From: Manduca sexta
Taxonomy: Eukaryota > Arthropoda > Insecta > Lepidoptera > Sphingidae
DNA: 64,000 nucleotides
Direction of reading: 5' to 3'
NCBI RefSeq assembly: GCF_014839805.1
Contig: NC_051115.1
Location: 1,362,600 to 1,426,599, forward strand
The position numbers were made by a program, and so were the translations under genes. The notes below the pieces were generated by a model, which was given only the letters and a program-made list of their open reading frames with translations, was not told the DNA's origin and made no database searches. Numbering within the stretch: position 1 is the first letter of the stretch; each line of letters begins with the position of its first letter. Of the stretch, positions 46,901 through 55,918 are shown piece after piece.

Positions 46901-48939
46901 CAAAGACAGAGAATTGGAGAGTTAAATGGAGGAGGCTTTTACTCAATAAGATCACAAATAAAAGTCTAAATAATTAGATATAATTTAGTACTAGCCCACG
47001 GTAGCTTATTTCACGTCACATTAAAGGAATAAATTCATGAAACTGACAAAAGGCATTCTGATTGTTGAACACAGAACTATTGAAAAGAATTCCACACCAC
47101 TGTTATTAAATTCCTCTATTAATAAGTAGGTGGATCTCCAGTGTAATGCTTGCTTGTAGCCTCAATTCAGTGAAACTTTTTTCCTAGTAGTGGACATTCA
47201 GAGATTTGCCCTATCTCCTGGCACTTTTAGCTTGCTAATCTGGTCTAACCATTTCAAAAAAATCTATAGCTTTTTTCTATAATCAGAAGCTTTTTTTTAT
47301 ATGTTTAGTGATAACTTATATTGATTGGTTTAATCTTTGGATCGGATTGAATATTAAGATTAGGGTTGTTTATGACAACAGCTATAAGTAAAAAAAATCC
47401 TGTAGACTTACTTATAATTTCCGTAGAACAATGACACTGCATTCCTCTCCCTGCCGCATGGTAAATGGAACTGTTTGCGGCACTGAGACACTGCACAGCC
47501 GAGCGTGGCACCATCACGGCCACAGTACGAACATTTCTATAAAATACAAGACGTTTATTTTATACATTACTAGCTTTTGCTCACAGCTTCGCTTGCGTGA
47601 AGGAGTTTTCTGGGATTTTTTTCCGACTTACTTGATATGTATCGCTATATTATGACCAAATTACACAAAATTAATATAAATTGTAGCCTATGTGTTAGTC
47701 TGATGTATAACCAATATTACTGTAAAGTTTCATCCAAATCTGTTTAATAGTTTTTTCATGAAAGAGGAACAAACATACATACATCCATCCACCCTCTATG
47801 GAGGACCATGGAGGACGGTATTTATGTATGTAGTATGGTAGGACTATCCACACTAGTAGGATATGAAAACTGTTACAATCAGGAGTAGTTTACAATATCA
47901 CAATTATTTATTCACACACTTTATATACAGAGAAGTATATAGGTGGACTAGTATTATGTGCAAGTTAAGAATCATACTTACATGTTTTTTACTCCTTTCA
48001 ATTTCTGCAAGGATATCATTATACATGAAACCAAAGAGGCCAGCATCATCTCTTCCCTTTTGTATAAGACATGAGGAGAGTAACTGAAAAAGATTAATTA
48101 AGTTTTAATTTGTGAACTTCAAATTTGTGAAAAATCTTATTAATTCAGAGTCATAACAAGATAACATGACAGACAAAAATGCCAAAAGCTCCTGGCTTCA
48201 TAACACCCTGGAATTATATGATTTTTTTCATGTATTTAGAACTACAAGGTCACCAAAAAAAAATGCATTTTTTTTGTAAGGACGGGCTTTGTTTAACTAA
48301 TTTGTCACAGACTGTTACAGAGTAGTAAACCACTATATATATTTTCAGAGAGCTTTCCAACTCTTTAATCATCCTCATTCAAACTTGAGTGTTGTAATAT
48401 TTATTTTATATTGCATAAATCTATGTTGGGCAAAAGCCTCTTCAAAATCCTTCTATGAATGCTGTGATAAGAATCAGTTAATTTGAAATGAGTCTAGTTT
48501 GTTCCACCATCACGTCTTTGGTCGACTTCGATATCTATAAGCAGTATTAGGGCTCCACAAAGAAGCAATGCTGGTCCAAAGCTTTAAATTGCCATCTGTA
48601 GAAGTACCTATGGATTTACTGTAATTTTCTTAAAGTCTCTACAGGAAAATCCATAGAAAGGATAACAAGCTGCAGTCTTTAGCAACGACTATTATTTATT
48701 TATAGACACACTCTGGTTATTGTTACTGCAGAAAGGGGCATGTCTACAGAATTCATCGTGAGCTAAGAAGTCACACATACCACACAGAAATAGTGACATT
48801 GTATATCTCCAATGGCGTATAATTTGCCGTAAATCAACTCATCGTCTACATCACGTTGGCAAAATGCGCAAGGCACTCTATTTTCAGTGACTAGTTTGGC
48901 AGAAAAGAAATTTCGTTTTGCATTCCTTCTTAGCGCCAT
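37976..48939 (-). CDS. PHF7/G2E3-like PHD-finger protein with C-terminal PIP box, 12 exons, 781 aa
   Basis: Exons on the minus strand, 5' to 3': 48781-48939, 47982-48083, 47412-47536, 46417-46547, 45487-45617, 44663-44769, 43910-44023, 43423-43604, 41622-41735, 40702-40921, 39198-39309 and 37976-38824. All junctions are GT...AG with matching phases. The total is 2346 nt. Residues 24-135 form an extended PHD finger (C24, C27, H49, C52, then C89, C92, C101, C106, H111, C114, C132, H135). Residues 183-232 form a RING/PHD-like module (C183, C186, C203, C204, H211, C214, C229, C232). DAAWELEQNAFSEIYERVLR then leads into a third module (C273, C278, C297, C300, H306, C309, C330, C333). Order and wording match PHF7 and the N-terminus of G2E3. 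These are nuclear chromatin readers or putative E3 ligases; mammalian PHF7 ubiquitinates histones. There is no HECT domain. Instead, about 430 residues of tail are rich in Lys/Arg (NLS-like near HPKDKRRSKKRK) and SP sites, ending in QTSIQRFF. The start was chosen as the first ATG in frame with the finger. Introns carry many repeats. Confidence 0.9.
37994..38017 (-). other. PIP-box (PCNA-binding) coding segment
   Basis: Residues 769-776 of the PHF7-like protein read QTSIQRFF, matching Q-x-x-[ILM]-x-x-[FY]-[FY]. Five residues follow (TVKSP) before the stop, the usual extreme C-terminal position for PIP boxes. Confidence 0.65.
38978..39146 (+). repeat. Repeat family C copy (intronic)
   Basis: TAGCCAGTGTAACTACTGGA to CATTC/TATTCAAAGCACTAAAAA. 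It is in the intron between PHF7-like exons 11 and 12. Confidence 0.65.
39394..39603 (+). mobile_element. Helitron-like element, family H (copy 1)
   Basis: It starts TCTATACATATTATAAAAC, has CGATTTTCTCAAATTCTACT and GAAATTTGGTATGAAGATAG, and ends AAAAGCTAG. It is in a PHF7-like intron. Confidence 0.55.
39745..39990 (+). repeat. hAT-like fragment joined to a GTCGAC-hairpin repeat
   Basis: The left part starts CAGTGGCGAAGGGCG like the hAT-like MITEs. The right part has TGTCGACTG...CAGTCGACATTC and ends TACCATCAGGTGCAGTGAGG. Pieces recur at 36090, 42145 and 50468. Confidence 0.45.
40361..40646 (-). mobile_element. Helitron-like element, family A, both ends present
   Basis: On the minus strand it starts TCTATGTATATAAAAATGAA. 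It ends with hairpin AAGACGGGACAACGTCTGTC, then GGGTTAACTAG and T. It is the most complete family A copy. Confidence 0.6.
41201..41518 (+). repeat. SINE family B copy, full length
   Basis: Head GTGGCGATAGCCTAGTTGG and tail GGGCTGATATTATTATATTA. It is in the PHF7-like intron between exons 9 and 10. Confidence 0.75.
42135..42235 (+). repeat. GTCGAC-hairpin repeat copy
   Basis: AGGCATAATTGTGTCGACTG, then CATCTCTCGTCAGTCGACAT and CTCCACTTACTATCAG. Same block as at 36085, 39890 and 50465. Confidence 0.5.
42273..42815 (+). repeat. Helitron-like fragment amplified in tandem (4 x about 123 bp)
   Basis: It starts TCTATACTATTATATAAAGC (Helitron-like head). The word GGAGCGG recurs at about 42427, 42550, 42673 and 42798. 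Each unit has TGGATAGCCCTTTGTTCGTG-like and TATATATCATCACGCTATAC-like blocks. It is in a PHF7-like intron. Confidence 0.75.
42940..43154 (+). mobile_element. Helitron-like element, family H (copy 2)
   Basis: ATTATAAAACAAAGTCCCC, then GAAATTTGGTATGGAGACAG, then the 3' hairpin region ACGCGGGCGGAGCCGCGGGC and AAAGCTAG. Confidence 0.55.
43632..43765 (+). repeat. Repeat family I copy
   Basis: AAATGCTTTATTTATCACAT, then GTGAACATAGTTGCGCTTAT, as at 18392. It abuts a family A Helitron-like 3' end. Confidence 0.5.
43766..43886 (+). mobile_element. Helitron-like element, family A, 3' end
   Basis: AACTGTCAATTGTTTGAAAT, then GACAGGACAACGTCTGTCGG and GTCAGCTAG. The 3' CTAG is intact; the 5' half is missing. 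Confidence 0.55.
44054..44205 (+). pseudogene. LINE ORF fragment
   Basis: The plus frame reads GRTLTRWTDDLVRVAAVRWM, as in the RWxDDL...AxxRWMxxA tail of insect non-LTR ORF2 proteins. It is truncated on both sides and followed directly by a SINE B piece. Confidence 0.5.
44211..44336 (-). repeat. SINE family B, 3' part
   Basis: AATATCAGCCGTGGATTATA to CATAGAGAAAAG. The head is missing. Confidence 0.6.
44446..44646 (+). mobile_element. Helitron-like element, family H (copy 3)
   Basis: ATAAAACAAAGTCCCCTTTT, then GAAATTTGGTATGGAGATAG, ending GAGCAAAAGCTAG. It lies 17 bp from the edge of PHF7-like exon 6, so exon 6's donor side is flanked by it. Confidence 0.6.
44870..45100 (+). repeat. Dispersed repeat fragment (with 6885-6985)
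   Basis: GGAGATATTATAGTGCAATA, then TCCGGTGAGACAATCCGACA and ACCAACGGCTTTACGTGC. Its first part matches about 6885-6960. Probably a decayed transposon; class unknown. Confidence 0.4.
45117..45190. repeat. Repeat family E terminal fragment
   Basis: TTTACGCGAATGTTAGACAT and AAAACTTTTACGAGTTTTAT only. Confidence 0.4.
45756..46138. mobile_element. Mariner-like MITE, 383 bp
   Basis: The TIRs are about 49 bp: left CAGGGTCATTTTGACATTGC, right (reversed) CAAGGTCATTTTTACATTGT, both continuing GTTACTAAATGAAACCA. TA is at both edges. There is no transposase. On its left it interrupts a SINE B remnant ending GTGGGACAGTA. It is in the PHF7-like intron between exons 4 and 5. Confidence 0.7.
46219..46400 (+). 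repeat. SINE family B, 3' half
   Basis: GAAGGAAAACATTGTGAGGA to CAGGGCTGATATTG. It ends 17 bp from the end of PHF7-like exon 4. Confidence 0.65.
47570..47795 (-). mobile_element. CTAG-ended dispersed element (intronic)
   Basis: On the plus strand it begins ACTAGCTTTTGCTCACAGCT and continues with TTCGCTTGCGTGAAGGAGTT, finishing near GAAAGAGGAACAAACATACA. The pattern is common in Lepidoptera as an RTE- or Helitron-derived repeat. Confidence 0.5.
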
Positions 48940-49093
48940 TTTGCATATCCACAAACTACACAATTTAAATACTGCTTCACAATCGTCTTCGATGATATCC
49001 AATCAACATGATAAAACATACGTATTTTTATCAGAAATTGTAATCAACAAAACTTCAACATCAACACAAAAATCACAATGGCGATATGCAAAA

Positions 49094-49104
49094 TTTGGCG
49101 GGAA
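49094..49104 (+). promoter_or_regulatory. E2F-like site upstream of the PHF7-like gene
   Basis: TTTGGCGGGAA matches the E2F/DP consensus and sits about 155 bp upstream of the PHF7-like ATG. An ATGGC word lies just before it at 49079. The site is between divergent genes, so it could act on either. Confidence 0.5.
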
Positions 49105-49514
49105 TGTGTTTATTTCTTTTCCGTTCAGAAATCATAACAGTTTTCGTTTCCTGTATGAACCGTACTCAAGAATTGATTCACATTCGAAAATTGTCTGTGG
49201 TGAACATGAAAATAATTAATGTGCAATTAATCAAAAAAAGGCGTATGTAGCAACACTAAATTAAAAACGTCAAAAAATCCACAAAAATGCCGCAATCGCG
49301 CCTGTAGATTTTATTTTTATTGTTATTTGTTTATTAATTGTTGTTATGAAATACTCGTGATGAGTGTAACAACCATAATTTTATCTAGTCTTTAATATTA
49401 CGTATAGGAAACTTGCAATTCTGGATTCTTGACAGTTTTATGGTGCCATTAGATGTAAAGTCTAGAGTTGTTATTTCTTTGTGCTTTGAACGAGGAAAAA
49501 ACTTGATTCCTGCG

Positions 49515-49706
49515 TCATATTATTACAAAATCGAGTGTCAATAAAGTTTTGAAGGCTTCCTGAACGGTCTGCTTGTAGCTGCGACGTGTAAAAGTGTCGG
49601 GAAGCGGAACAAATACGCTTGAATATTGTCTTTGTGCAGAAACATATTTTGTGATTTTACTATCGCGCCAATGGTTCAATTGCTCAATAATCGCTGTGAT
49701 GCTCAT
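49515..49706 (-). CDS. Possible small intronless ORF, 63 aa, unknown
   Basis: It has a true ATG (CAT at 49704-49706) and reads MSITAIIEQLNHWRDSKITK, then a mixed basic/aromatic stretch, ending in LTLDFVII and a TGA stop. The composition is balanced and not low-complexity, unlike most chance ORFs here. No transmembrane segment or known motif is visible. It lies between the divergent PHF7-like and zinc-finger genes, and its ATG is only 68 bp from that of the zinc-finger gene. An ATTAAA about 110 bp downstream could serve polyadenylation. It could instead be an upstream exon or uORF of the PHF7-like transcript, or chance. Confidence 0.3.
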   Translation of the reverse strand: MSITAIIEQLNHWRDSKITKYVSAQRQYSSVFVPLPDTFTRRSYKQTVQEAFKTLLTLDFVII

Positions 49707-49773
49707 TATTCTATGGATATAGACTCAAAACCGATGAGAATGTAAGGAAACGAGCATATTTCAACTATCCATC

Positions 49774-52700
49774 ATGTCCACATTACAAAATACAGGACCC
49801 TGGTCGTTGTCTGACAAACCTTTGGAATCTAAGTACGAAAAATGTCGAAACATCACAGAAGAGATATACAAGAGGATCAATATCACTTTCCAGATCAAAA
49901 AATTGGAGGCAACACATAGCGAAATGTCTGAGCACAGGTATTAACACTAATATTTGTAAATATTGTCATATTTCAATTATACCATTGCCCTGTTAAGTAA
50001 TCAGCCTAGTAGGTATAGTAGTATGGTTCTAGGTTTGATTGCCAGGATGGGCGAGAAAGAATAGAAAATATTAAGGTTAAAGACTTCATTCTCAAAAAAT
50101 AAAAAAGTCTCTTACATGAGAATAACAAAACAGAAGTAATAATTGAAATACTGTGGTTGCCATACACTCAACTAAATAAAGAAAATATGAAGTAGTTGAC
50201 TGAATGGAATATAAATCTATCTCATTAGAATCTTATTAGATTAAATCAACAAATTATTTCGAAATATTACCAACCAAAACTGCATGAATTTTAATTTGAA
50301 AATTTATGACAAAAACACAACTTAATGAAAGTGTTTCTGTTTCTGAAGGTTAATTATACTAAGATTACCTTCACTTGCAGCTTGTATCAATTTGTACTAA
50401 TATATAAAACTGAAGAGTTTGTTTATTTGAATGTGTTAATTTCAAAAAACGAACAAAATCCGGTTCGCACAGGCCAGCATAATTGTATCAACTGCCGAGG
50501 GGTAATCATCTCTCGTCAGTCGACATTCTATTAGACCTCACTCGACATATCATCAAGTAGGGTCACTTTCCTGTGCACATAAAAAAAAAATACTAAACCG
50601 ATTTTAAAAATTCTTTAATTAATAGGAAGGTACATTATTCCTGAGTGCTATAGGCTGTTTATCCCAGGAAAAAATAAAGCGCGACTTTTATTGCAGAAAA
50701 ACTTTATGCAGGCAGTGATGAAAGATAAACTAAGTCTAATATAGAACATGTAAATAAATACCATACCCATATTACCCATATTTTTTTTTTAAACTATAGA
50801 CATTTTTTTTTGTTTGATTTACTCCTTAAGGAGAAGGCAGAGGCTCTCAGCCATACAGCCTAGTCTGTCTTCTTTTATATGTCTTCTTTATTACAATTTG
50901 AAATGCTGGAGCCATGTCTCATATTCTTGAATTATAAGGCGAAAGCCATGTCTGCAACATTATCAATTATAAGGCCGAAGCCTTGTCTGCAATTTAAACT
51001 ATAGACATGAATTTTATCCGCAGTCCATCCTGTGACCATGAAGGCTGCAAAGCCATCGAAAGCTTGACGAAAATAATAATATTGACAGTTCAAAGGCTAA
51101 TGGACGTAAATGACATTTGTTTGCGACACTCAGTTTCATACATAGTTATGGGCTCCTTTTTACACACTTAGCCTGTAAAGTAGTTGGGGCATTGTGCGTG
51201 ATGTTTCATACATATTCAAAATGAGCACTTCTTTCTATTTTTTTAACCTAGTTATAATGTTTTGAAAAAATGACCATTAAGTCAATTATTATTTCAACCG
51301 TCGATTTAGAAATCAAAGTAAAATCCCCAATAAGTTTTAATTTGATGTCTAGCACTCATGTAAACAAGAAATCATAAGTTAATAGAAATTAACATGCATT
51401 AAGATTTCTTTATAAATGTAAGTATCTGCATGTCCGATTATTAGAATGTTTTATGACACTAGGGTATTCTCCTTTGTTTGATTTGTATATTTTTTTAAAT
51501 TAAATGAAAAGAAAGCCTCTCTGTAATATAATTGCTTAAGAAAAAGGCAGTAACTGATATTTCAAATATTGCAATGTGCAGGAGTGATCGCGTAATGCGG
51601 ATATCGTTCTCTCTTTCTTTTGCACGCATTGTAATTCCCGATGACGTCATGTGCGCGTACTGCGCCTCCATTCTCGTTTTTTGACACTTACCCCTTCTAA
51701 ATAATTTCAGGAGCCCATAACTTGTCGATTATTTTCCAAATTTTAATCAATCTTTCCATGTTAGAATTTAACAAGGGGAATCTCTAATAATATTATGAAG
51801 TGGAAAAGTTTGTTTGTTTGAATGTGCTTATTTCAGGAATTACTAATCAAAATAAAAAAATTCTTTCACTAATAGGTAGCTACAATACTCCTAAGTACTA
51901 TAAGCTAATTTATCCTATAAAAAAACATGCGGGTGAAAGCTTGATTCAATACCATTTAAATAACACCAGCTTATCTAAATACCACAAATACTTTATCATA
52001 TCCCAGTATCAAATCCTACTTGATAGTTGAAAATCTTAAACCAATAAGCGAAGGAGCAAGGAGTACTGTACTCGCAAAATAAAACACAAATATTTAAATG
52101 TTACACATGTTCTTTATAGGGATGATGAATTTGCGATCAAGAATGTACTTTTTGGTACAAAAAACTAGGTGATGAAGAAGTAGCATTTGCTATAATGCGC
52201 TTTGCATTTAATAAACATAAAGAACAAAACCAGTCAAATACCCAGTAGGCTTCTTATTGTTGATGTAATGTATGGTAGTCACAACCCTAGCGTATAAATT
52301 AAACTCAAGGATGGCACTGTATAATTATATTCAAAGTTCCAGAGTACATTAATACACAGCGATGTACTTAGATGGTAATAGTAACAATTTACTGGACATA
52401 CTGAGTTAAACGCGTACGTCGCTTTTATATGGGAGGCATGGTGTGACACAGCATTCCCGAACAACTATGCACGTGCACTTACACAGCTGCGCATGAGAGT
52501 CCCTACATACTCTATCAGTCTGTTTAATTAGACATCTACAGCACTATTAACAAAATACCACCTTTCAGTGACCAAATAGATAGCAACGAGTTAAGCAACG
52601 AGACGGACCTCTTCGCATGTGACAAGACTGACACAATATCGAGCAGTACGGACGACAGGCCAGCTGCGTCATGCGAGAAGTACATCAATATAAACAACAA

Positions 52701-55064
52701 CGAGGAGACGAAGAAGAAGCTTGATGTAACGTACAAGAGGCCTAGGAAACGGTAAGATCTTCATAGATTGGTTTGGGTTATTGGTGGTAGGTCTCTCATA
52801 TGTGAAGGTCCTGGGGAGGGACCACTGCAATGTCTATTTCTGTCAAGCAGCAGTGTGTAGTCACTGTTGTGTTCCGGTTTGAACATTGGAGCCAGTGTAA
52901 CCACTCTACATAAGACTTAACATCTCACGTCTCAGGATGGCGAGTGTGGTGGAATACCATACAATACTTTGTATTTTACGGTGTTGGTGTTTCTTCTGCT
53001 TCTGGGCGGTCGTATCGCCTACCATCAGGCAAACGGCAAGCTCGTCTCGTCATTCACAGCAATTATAAAAGAATGACTAAGGCCTTTTCCCTCTCTGTAG
53101 AAGAGGAGGCCCGTGCCCTACAGTGGGACAGTACATAATACAGGGCTGATATTATATTACTGTTATTACTCTCTACGACCGCCAACCACCTCCCTCCCCG
53201 TTTCGTCATTTTCACGCCTGTAATATTATACTGTAAAAACCCGAGTGTACACAAAAAATTAAGGGTGTTCTGGGATCTTCCTGTTTATATCTGGTTTCAA
53301 CCAGGCTGGCTTAAATGTATCGACTGGCGACGGGTCATAATTTCCCGCTCACTCATATCAGTACACCTTCGTGATAATCACATGATTGAATACCCCTTTG
53401 CAGCTTCCGCAAGCGAGTAAAGAAGTCGCAGTCCAAGAGCCAGCGGAGTGATTCAGACGCGTCCAGCGACGAGGCGCCACTCAGCCGTATAGTGGAGCTG
53501 GACGCGAAGTGCGTCAAGGCCAATCAGGTCGAGCCGCACAGTGTGATGGGCGTGCCGAACATCGTCATTGTTGCTAGTAAGTCTTTCTCTAGGCTAACTG
53601 GGTAGCATTCTTCTCACACCTATCCCCTTATCCCTCCCTGAGCCATTTCTTGTGCGCTCGGTGACCACTCCGCATGCACGCCCTCATTGATATTTGACGG
53701 CCCTAGGCACACTTCAGTGTGTATAGCTCATGGTTGTACCTACAAATTGAGGTCTATGGGCTTGTGAACATTTCCTGGCTTTCTTCCGTCCTAAGAGGGT
53801 TCCTTCTTCTTCTTCTTCTTCAGCCTTCATCTACCCAATGCTGAGTAAAGGCCTCTTCCATATTTCGCAACTAGCGCGGTCTTGGGCTTTCCGCATCCAG
53901 TCTTTCCCGGCCGTCCGAATGATGTCGTCGGTCCATCTTCGCGGCTGCCTCCTCACGTTCCTGTGCCCAGTTCCTTCTCCCTACACTTTATTCCCCAGAT
54001 ATCCGAACTTTCCTCCAGGACTCTGTACGCTAAGCCGAGGTATTCGAGTATCCTATTCCGAGTCCGATAAAAAAATACTTATTTTTAGATCTGAAACCGA
54101 AACTGTATACGCCAGAAAAGAAACAGCCCAAGAACACAGAGAAAGCCACAAAAGCCATAGACACGCCTGCACCGCTAGAGGCGGACATAGACAAGGGTGA
54201 TGCGACAGACTTGTCTATGAAAAACGAGAAGAGTGCCAACATAGAGAGTAAACATTGCACAATGTGTAGTTTGTCTTTTAAAGGAGAGAGGGGATTAAGG
54301 TATGTGTCCAATTTTTCAAAGTTTTATTTAACTTGCAATGTTTGTATATATCTAAATATTATAAAACAAAGTCCCCTTTTCTGTCTGTTTGTACGTTATC
54401 GATTTTCTCTAAATCTACTGAAAGGATTTTTATGAAATTTTGTATGGATATAGTTGTAAGATCCTGGAAATGTTATAGGCTTTCTATTCCAGGAAAATAT
54501 ATAGCGGGACTTGTATACCGAAAAACTCGTTCGCGCGGACGAAGACGCGAGCAAAAGCTAGTTTATGTATATTTTTAAAACGCGAAATGAAATTTTGTAC
54601 ACGTTTAGTTTTAATGACAATGCATGGTAAGGTTAGAGACGTCATTTAAAATCTAATATGGCATACATTCTAAGATGGCGAACTAGTTATATTTTGTGCA
54701 CGGCCATGATATTGGTATCAAATAAAAAGAGGTTGTTGAGAAAAACACAAAATAAATTCACTTTAAATTCAATATGGTGGAGCGTCCAAGATGGCGGAAT
54801 TTTTTTTTTATCGCATTCCTATAATATGGATGTCAAATTCATGGATTTGCTTAATATAATGCTATGCTTAATATATTTCTACCTACATTTTACAATTATA
54901 CACAGATATTGTATATTTTTTTTGTTGTCATAGTTTTATTTTGTTGTCTAACATTCGTAAACATAAGGAATCATTAAATATTTCATTTCAGACGCCACAT
55001 GGCGATGTCGCACATTGTGGATGGAACAGCACAGAAAACGGAACAACGAGGTAAACCAGCATAA
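49774..55064 (+). CDS. Single C2H2 zinc-finger protein, 5 exons, 276 aa
   Basis: Exons are 49774-49937, 52542-52751, 53404-53576, 54089-54299 and 54992-55064. Phases agree at every junction and all introns are GT...AG. The ATG has A at -3. Exon 2 must use the acceptor ctacag at 52541, because the AG ten bases upstream puts a stop in frame. The N-terminus is charged and possibly helical. The middle is acidic and Ser/Thr-rich (TDTISSSTDD), then basic (KRPRKRFRKRVKK, NLS-like), then SDSDASSDEAP. The end carries one classical zinc finger split by the last intron: CTMC, 12 residues, H, 4 residues, H (KHCTMCSLSFKGERGLR/RHMAMSH). A nuclear nucleic-acid or protein-binding role is likely, but I do not recognise the orthologue. 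A fair donor (GAG/gtaaac) lies 12 bp before the stop, so a longer isoform is possible. The gene is divergent from the PHF7-like gene. Confidence 0.75.
50020..50085 (+). repeat. tRNA-like SINE fragment
   Basis: It has CAGCCTAGTAGG (A-box-like) and GGTTTGATTGCCA (degenerate B box) followed by GGATGGGCGAGAAAG. It cannot fold as a functional tRNA. Confidence 0.35.
50395..50740 (+). mobile_element. Helitron-like element split by a GTCGAC-hairpin repeat
   Basis: The head AATATATAAAACTGAAGAGT is at 50400 and the body resumes at about 50592 (ACTAAACCGATTTTAAAAAT...GAGTGCTATAGGC). The insert at about 50462-50590 is the block also seen at 36085, 39890 and 42135. Confidence 0.5.
50930..51000. repeat. 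Short tandem duplication, about 38-bp unit
   Basis: AATTATAAGGCGAAAGCCAT and AATTATAAGGCCGAAGCCTT repeat head to tail, each followed by GTCTGCAA. Confidence 0.7.
51000..51375. repeat. Degenerate family E repeat with inserted fragment
   Basis: CATGAAGGCTGCAAAGCCAT at about 51040 and TTTAATTTGATGTCTAGCAC at about 51340 are the two ends. The GGGCTCCTTTTTACACACTT block (compare 6480) lies between. It is in intron 1 of the zinc-finger gene. Confidence 0.4.
51642..51649. promoter_or_regulatory. Perfect CRE palindrome
   Basis: TGACGTCA sits in a GC-rich island (about 51585-51680) inside intron 1 of the zinc-finger gene. It matches the CREB/ATF consensus; activity is unproven. Confidence 0.3.
51788..51950 (+). 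mobile_element. Helitron-like element remnant
   Basis: ATTATGAAGTGGAAAAGTTT, then GTGCTTATTTCAGGAATTAC and AAACATGCGGGTGAAAGC. Degenerate. Confidence 0.4.
52888..53070 (+). repeat. Repeat family C copy (intronic)
   Basis: GAGCCAGTGTAACCACTCTA to CATTCACAGCAATTATAAAA. It is followed at once by a SINE B 3' piece. In intron 2 of the zinc-finger gene. Confidence 0.6.
53076..53162 (+). repeat. SINE family B, 3' end
   Basis: ACTAAGGCCTTTTCCCTCTC to CAGGGCTGATATTATATTA. Only the last 85 bp are present. Confidence 0.6.
53812..54060 (-). pseudogene. LINE ORF fragment (intronic)
   Basis: The minus strand reads RRWTDDIIRTAGKDWMRKAQ then DRASCEIWKRPLLSIG, the same RWxDDI...WMxxAQDR tail as other insect non-LTR retrotransposons. 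It ends 29 bp from exon 4 of the zinc-finger gene. Confidence 0.55.
54351..54561 (+). mobile_element. Helitron-like element, family H (copy 4)
   Basis: TCTAAATATTATAAAACAAA, then GATTTTTATGAAATTTTGTA, ending GCGAGCAAAAGCTAG. In the last intron of the zinc-finger gene. Confidence 0.6.
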
Positions 55065-55102
55065 ACGGTAACAAACGTACCGGTTGTCATTTTTATGCAC
55101 CG

Positions 55103-55342
55103 CACTCTTAATAAAATAATGACCTATTCCAAAAATTTTAATTTGGCGTAATGGTCGCAAAACTAATTTCTGTTTAAGACCATTTTTTTGTAAGTTAAAA
55201 AATTTAATTTATTAAAAATAGGTCAAAAATGAAACCTATAGCATGATAAAAAAGGAAAAAAACGGTCGCAAACAGAAATGAGTTTTTTGACGATTCCCAT
55301 AAATTAACAATTTTGGAATAGGTCATTATTTTATTAAGAGTG
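55103..55342. mobile_element. Foldback MITE, 240 bp, just past the zinc-finger gene stop
   Basis: Left arm CACTCTTAATAAAATAATGA then CCTATTCCAAAA; the right arm is the inverted match. The middle repeats a GGTCGCAAA / TTTCTGTTT block on both arms. Its left TIR contains AATAAA (55110-55115), 46 bp after the stop codon. Confidence 0.65.
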
Positions 55343-55740
55343 TCGTATATGTGGATATTGAGACGGTAAGGAAGTGTTTATATGATTATCTTGGTTGGAA
55401 TATATGTATCACTAAAGCATTGATACCTAAAGTCCAGGTGGACCCCCAGGGGTCCACTGTACACTCGACAGAGGTCTAAGTTGGCGGGACCAAGGGGTAA
55501 GCGAAGGTTCACGAAAATGCATCTGGTTATAATAGTAAAGAACTATAATGTTGGCTTGACTCCATCTATGTAGGCAGATACTTTTTTAAGATTAGCGACT
55601 GTTAATGTAATAACTTGCGTATTCTGGGGAATATGGTAGCAATTAACTGCAAAGGGTCCACTGGAACGAGTAACATTTTGAAAGTAATCTATGAAAAGAA
55701 AATGTTTTGGGAACTTCTGCACTAATGATTGACAAATTAA
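55343..55740. other. Intergenic, nothing recognised
   Basis: No gene or repeat is identified. It has a short CCACTGTACACTCG-containing GC-richer spot at about 55440-55500. Confidence 0.4.
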
Positions 55741-55744
55741 CAAT

Positions 55745-55918
55745 CTATACTAATATAAAGTTGAAGAGTTTGTTTGAACGCGCTAATGTCAGGAAGTAAG
55801 GATGCGATTTTGATTTCTTTTTCACTAATAGGAAGCTAAATAACTTTTGAGTGCTATAGGCTACTTTTTATCCGGAAAAAACTTCTACACGCGGGCGTAG
55901 CGGCAGGCAATAACTAGT
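55745..55918 (+). mobile_element. Helitron-like element, complete ends
   Basis: TCTATACTAATATAAAGTTG at the head, GTGCTATAGGCTACTTTTTA in the body, and hairpin-like ACGCGGGCGTAGCGGCAGGC then CTAG at the end. Confidence 0.55.

Larger units (their letters stand above)
48940..49773. promoter_or_regulatory. Divergent intergenic region between the PHF7-like and zinc-finger genes
   Basis: These 834 bp separate the two divergent start codons. The region contains the E2F-like site at 49094 and the possible 63-codon ORF at 49515-49706, and no repeats. Being repeat-free in a repeat-rich locus supports a shared promoter role. Confidence 0.5.

Noticed and set aside
47305..47523. 72-codon minus frame over PHF7-like exon 3
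   Set aside because: It is out of phase with the ePHD reading (KCSYCGRDGATLGC), which is the conserved one.
53838..54311. Plus frame of 120 codons and minus frame of 93 codons around zinc-finger gene exon 4
   Set aside because: They combine an antisense LINE fragment with an out-of-frame reading of the true exon.
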